Positions 61,201 to 64,000 of a stretch of 64,000 bases of DNA are shown here, piece by piece. The DNA comes from Anopheles merus (Eukaryota > Arthropoda > Insecta > Diptera > Culicidae). The notes beneath the pieces were generated by a model. The model was not told the origin of the DNA, ran no database searches, and saw only the letters and a program-made list of their open reading frames with translations. The stretch is from assembly GCF_017562075.2 (NCBI RefSeq), contig NC_054082.1, positions 33,077,148-33,141,147 of the forward strand, written 5' to 3'. The position numbers were made by a program, and so were the translations under genes. Positions within the stretch are counted from its first letter, which is position 1, and every line of letters begins with the position of its first letter.

Positions 61201-63966
61201 CATGCGTTTCTGCGTTACCCCTATCACAACAGGTGCTGGAATGGGAGTGGAACGACGACGATCGGCCTACACAAATTAAGAATGGATAGTAAATTTGCTC
61301 TTCCCAACCACACACGACTTTCGGGTGTTTCGGTCGTCTACAGTCGTCTACAGACGAGTCACCATTCCCCCCTGTGTAACACTGAGAAGTACCCCGCTAA
61401 ATGGGGCAAGGGCGACGTACGCAGTGGGGACACAACAATTCGCACCCGGGGATGGGTGGATGCAGAAATGTTTATTTTTCCGAGTTGTCAAACAAATTAC
61501 CGCACCACGACGACACCACCAACAGGCACGCAAAAGAGCTGACACTTTTTCCCGCCAGCCGGCCAGCGGCTAGAGACCCTGGGCCGAAAGAATCGCAATC
61601 TCCAAAACGGTTTATGACCTTCCCATTGAAGGTGGGAGAGAGCGAAAAACAACCGACACTGGTGTTGTGTGTGTGTGTTTTGTTTTGCAAGTGATGTGAT
61701 GTGAGGATGGAACTATTTTTACTACAGCAATGTGGCCAGTAGTGAAACGGGAAACATAAATTCTTGCCCCATGGGGGAGGCCAAGCATGCTGACTGCGTG
61801 CCGGCCTCCACCAAACCAAACAAGCGTGGAGAACATGCGGAAGACTTTCCATTTTGTCGCGACCTCTTGGGCATTCCTAAGGGCAACTAGCACACACACA
61901 TACACACACACACACACACTCACATTTCTCCATCTCAGCTCGGATCGGGCACAAACAACGGTGGTCGTGTGGTGTGTAATGTGTAGTGTAGAGTAGTAAG
62001 TACATCAGCAAAGGTCAGCCCGGTGTATCATAATTACGCTTCCCATTCAAATTGCCAGCAGCGACGCCGACGGACGGACGGTATTTTAGGCACCGGCGGA
62101 CGCGATAAGACACCCAGAAGAACAGCTGCGGGCAGTAACGCTCCCGTGTCCCGCGTGTCGCAGCCATGTTGCTTACGCTCGTCTCTTGCTTTTTCCCCAG
62201 AAATCCGAGCTGGTGGCGTCGCCGCACTGCCCTGGAGAAGGTACTGACGCTTATCAGCGTCGTGTGCGGAGTAGCCGTGGTGGCGTTAATCATTTCGCTC
62301 CTCACCGTTGTGCTGACGGACAGAATACAGAGTAAGTACCACTACATCACGCCAATGGCTCATCACAAATGATCGTTAAATGCAGAATCGGGGGTGGTGC
62401 TGCTGCTTCAAACATTAACTTCAAACTATTATAGTTTTTTTTTACAACCTACGATTTGCGGTGATCGTTGATGCTTGGCCAAGGAGGCAGTTAAATATTT
62501 TAGTGCAGGAGTTAACTTTTTAAGAGCTTCATTTAAAAGGCTTTAACATATCTAGTTCAGATCAACTCTCTCTCTCTCTCTCTTTGTTACTCCGCTTTAC
62601 AAAATATTATATGCAATCAGGTGAAATTTGTTCCGATCTTCAACTGATCTTATCGTTACGCAGCATTCCACAACATTCAAAATATGACTCAGAATGAACT
62701 ACAAAATGTCCTCTCACCAACAAAATAAATATGCACATTGTCACGCTAACGGGGTTTTTTTTTTTTTGGCACCCGAACACAAAGGATATTTACAATTCAC
62801 AACTCCCGAAACAGCGCGCCAAAAGCAATACCGCGACACATCAGCGGCCTTTTTAAGGTTTTGAGGTTAATCGTTTCGTTCGCACATAAACCGTTTACGT
62901 GTACGGGTTGATTGTCCACAGCAAAACCCGCAACTCCGCTGCACACCCAGAGATATGGCTGTTTGCACTGGTGATCGTACACCGGGAGCGCCGCGTGTGC
63001 GTGTGTGACGCTCACTCATTAGCACTTCCGGTGAAAAGATCATTTAACAGTTGCAAACAGTATGCAAACAAACCATCGCAGCATCGGGAGAGAGAGAGAT
63101 GTGAGGAGAGTGACTCCTCTGTACCAACAAATAGTGATGTGATGGTTTGTGCAAAATAAATAAAAATCATTACATTTACTTTTTCTCTCTCGTGCGCAGG
63201 TGAAAGTAGCTCATCGTCAGCTCAGCCCCTGACCGCCGGTAGACGTGGCAAAGCGCTCAACAAACACCCCAACACGGTGGTAGACTCCGGAAAGAGTGCA
63301 GAAAACATCTGCCTCACACCAGGATGCATCCATTCTGGTTAGTATAGTCCACGAGGTTCACGAGCTCCCGTGAGCGATCGTGCGCGTGATGGTCATTAGT
63401 ACACTGCTCCCCCTTCCTTCCTTCCCACGCAGCTTCCAAGGCGCTGGAGCAGATGGACCAGGAGGTGGAACCGTGCGACGATTTCTACAACTATGCCTGC
63501 GGCAAGTTCGTCAAGGAGACGGTCATCCCGGACGAGAAGGTGTCGGTGAACACGTTCTCCGTGATTGGCGACCGGCTGCAGCAGCAGCTCCGTTCGCTGG
63601 TCAGCGAGGAGATCTCCGACAGTGAAGCGACACCGTTCAAGCTGGCCAAGAACCTGTACAAGCTGTGCATGAACAAGAGTAAGTGGATGATTATTGGAAC
63701 ATCTTGGCAAACTGCTTGGCCTAACTAACTGTTGATGTTCGCCTTCCACAGCCCGCATCGAGGAGAAGGGCATCAAGCCACTGCTGGACATTCACGAAGT
63801 GCTCGGCGGATGGCCCGTGCTGAAGGGAGACAGCTGGGATCTGGACTCATCCTGGTCGTGGGTGAAGTCGGTGAAAGATTTCCGCAACAATGGCTACAGT
63901 ACCGACTACTTCTTCGATTTCTCCATCGGCAGTGATCTGAAGAACTCCACTCGTCGCATTATTGAT
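48604..63966 (+). CDS. Neprilysin-like M13 zinc metallopeptidase, 5' part with alternative first exons
   Basis: Type II membrane peptidase; M13 enzymes cut small extracellular peptides. Visible exons: 48604-48635 or 60973-61061 as alternative starts, then 62201-62331, 63200-63337, 63433-63678 and 63752-63966, continuing off the window. Both first exons end in AA in the same phase and join to the same exon, giving MTSTTMQTVIK-NPSWWRRR or a 30-residue start MMVLEELRRARNSIFDSD...FSGK-NPSWWRRR. Next come a membrane helix (VLTLISVVCGVAVVALIISL), a Ser-rich stalk, and the M13 N-terminal domain (CLTPGCIHSA, EPCDDFYNYACGKFV, YSTDYFFDFSIGSDLKNSTR). The zinc motif HExxH lies downstream and is not visible. 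The 60973 form reads 273 residues to the window edge. Family is sure; orthology to a specific Nep is not. Confidence 0.88.
56724..56746. repeat. Poly-C tract
   Basis: About 23 consecutive C residues. Its exact length is likely uncertain in the assembly. Confidence 0.95.
57029..57034 (+). promoter_or_regulatory. Candidate initiator for the second neprilysin first exon
   Basis: TCAGTT in AATCAGTTCTGTG matches the arthropod initiator. No TATA box at -30. It is 3.9 kb upstream of the exon at 60973, so a spliced 5' UTR would be needed. Weak evidence. Confidence 0.2.
58180..58208. repeat. (CA)n microsatellite
   Basis: About fourteen CA units in the long neprilysin intron. Confidence 0.95.
61062..62200. 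other. Neprilysin intron after the second first exon
   Basis: 1139 bp from GTAAGT to the acceptor TTTTTCCCCAG. No gene seen; contains (CA)n at 61891-61921. Confidence 0.7.
62332..63199. other. Neprilysin intron after the membrane-helix exon
   Basis: 868 bp from GTAAGT to the acceptor CTCTCGTGCGCAG, with a (CT)n run at 62565-62584. No gene seen. Confidence 0.7.
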
Positions 63967-64000
63967 GTACGGTTGAACAGCTGACGAGAACAAGCGATTT

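Noticed and set aside
62166..62331. Start codon at 62166 reading through the acceptor into the membrane exon
   Set aside because: The frame is open by chance across TTTTTCCCCAG; the strong acceptor and two better first exons explain the gene.

Overview
The window reads as a stretch of mosquito nuclear genome, most likely Anopheles (gambiae complex or a close relative). The support is: short GT-AG introns, GC-biased coding exons beside A/T- and microsatellite-rich spacers, insect protein families (Osa, a DUF745 secreted protein, Pak3, a neprilysin), a tRNA-derived SINE that resembles the Anopheles SINEX type, and dense small inverted-repeat transposons. The species is an inference; no marker gene is present.

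Layout. 2-5368 (+): last four exons of osa/eyelid (ARID1/BAF250), followed by about 5.7 kb of 3'-UTR-like, microsatellite-rich DNA to a poly(A) signal at 11064. 11283-11800: a degenerate repeat with a period of about 127 bp. 12905-14024 (-): a secreted Ala-rich coiled-coil DUF745 protein converging on osa; its promoter may lie about 4 kb upstream, near 18270. 14.1-25.9 kb: spacer with three families of TA-flanked inverted-repeat elements, one inserted inside another. 25927-30735: a compact cluster of two paralogous methionine-synthase-reductase-like genes (+) with a CCDC137 homologue (-) between them. 30.8-37.1 kb: no recognisable gene. 37139-38734 (-): Pak3, a Rac/Cdc42-activated kinase in one exon. 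39513-46089: a pile of transposons inserted into each other, starting close to a possible Pak3 start site. 46168-46620: a membrane-protein ORF of uncertain status. 48451-64000 (+): the 5' part of a neprilysin-type (M13) membrane metallopeptidase, with two alternative first exons about 12 kb apart and the gene running off the window.

Functional reading. There is no operon-like pathway. The most unusual gene content is the pair of MTRR-like proteins. Both start at the MTRR linker, lack the FMN flavodoxin domain, and have lost different residues of the reductase active site. The most unusual DNA content is the nested transposon block. It includes two families with CCC-starting ends and apparent 2-bp target duplications; four insertions share that feature, and removing copies computationally restores uninterrupted host sequence.
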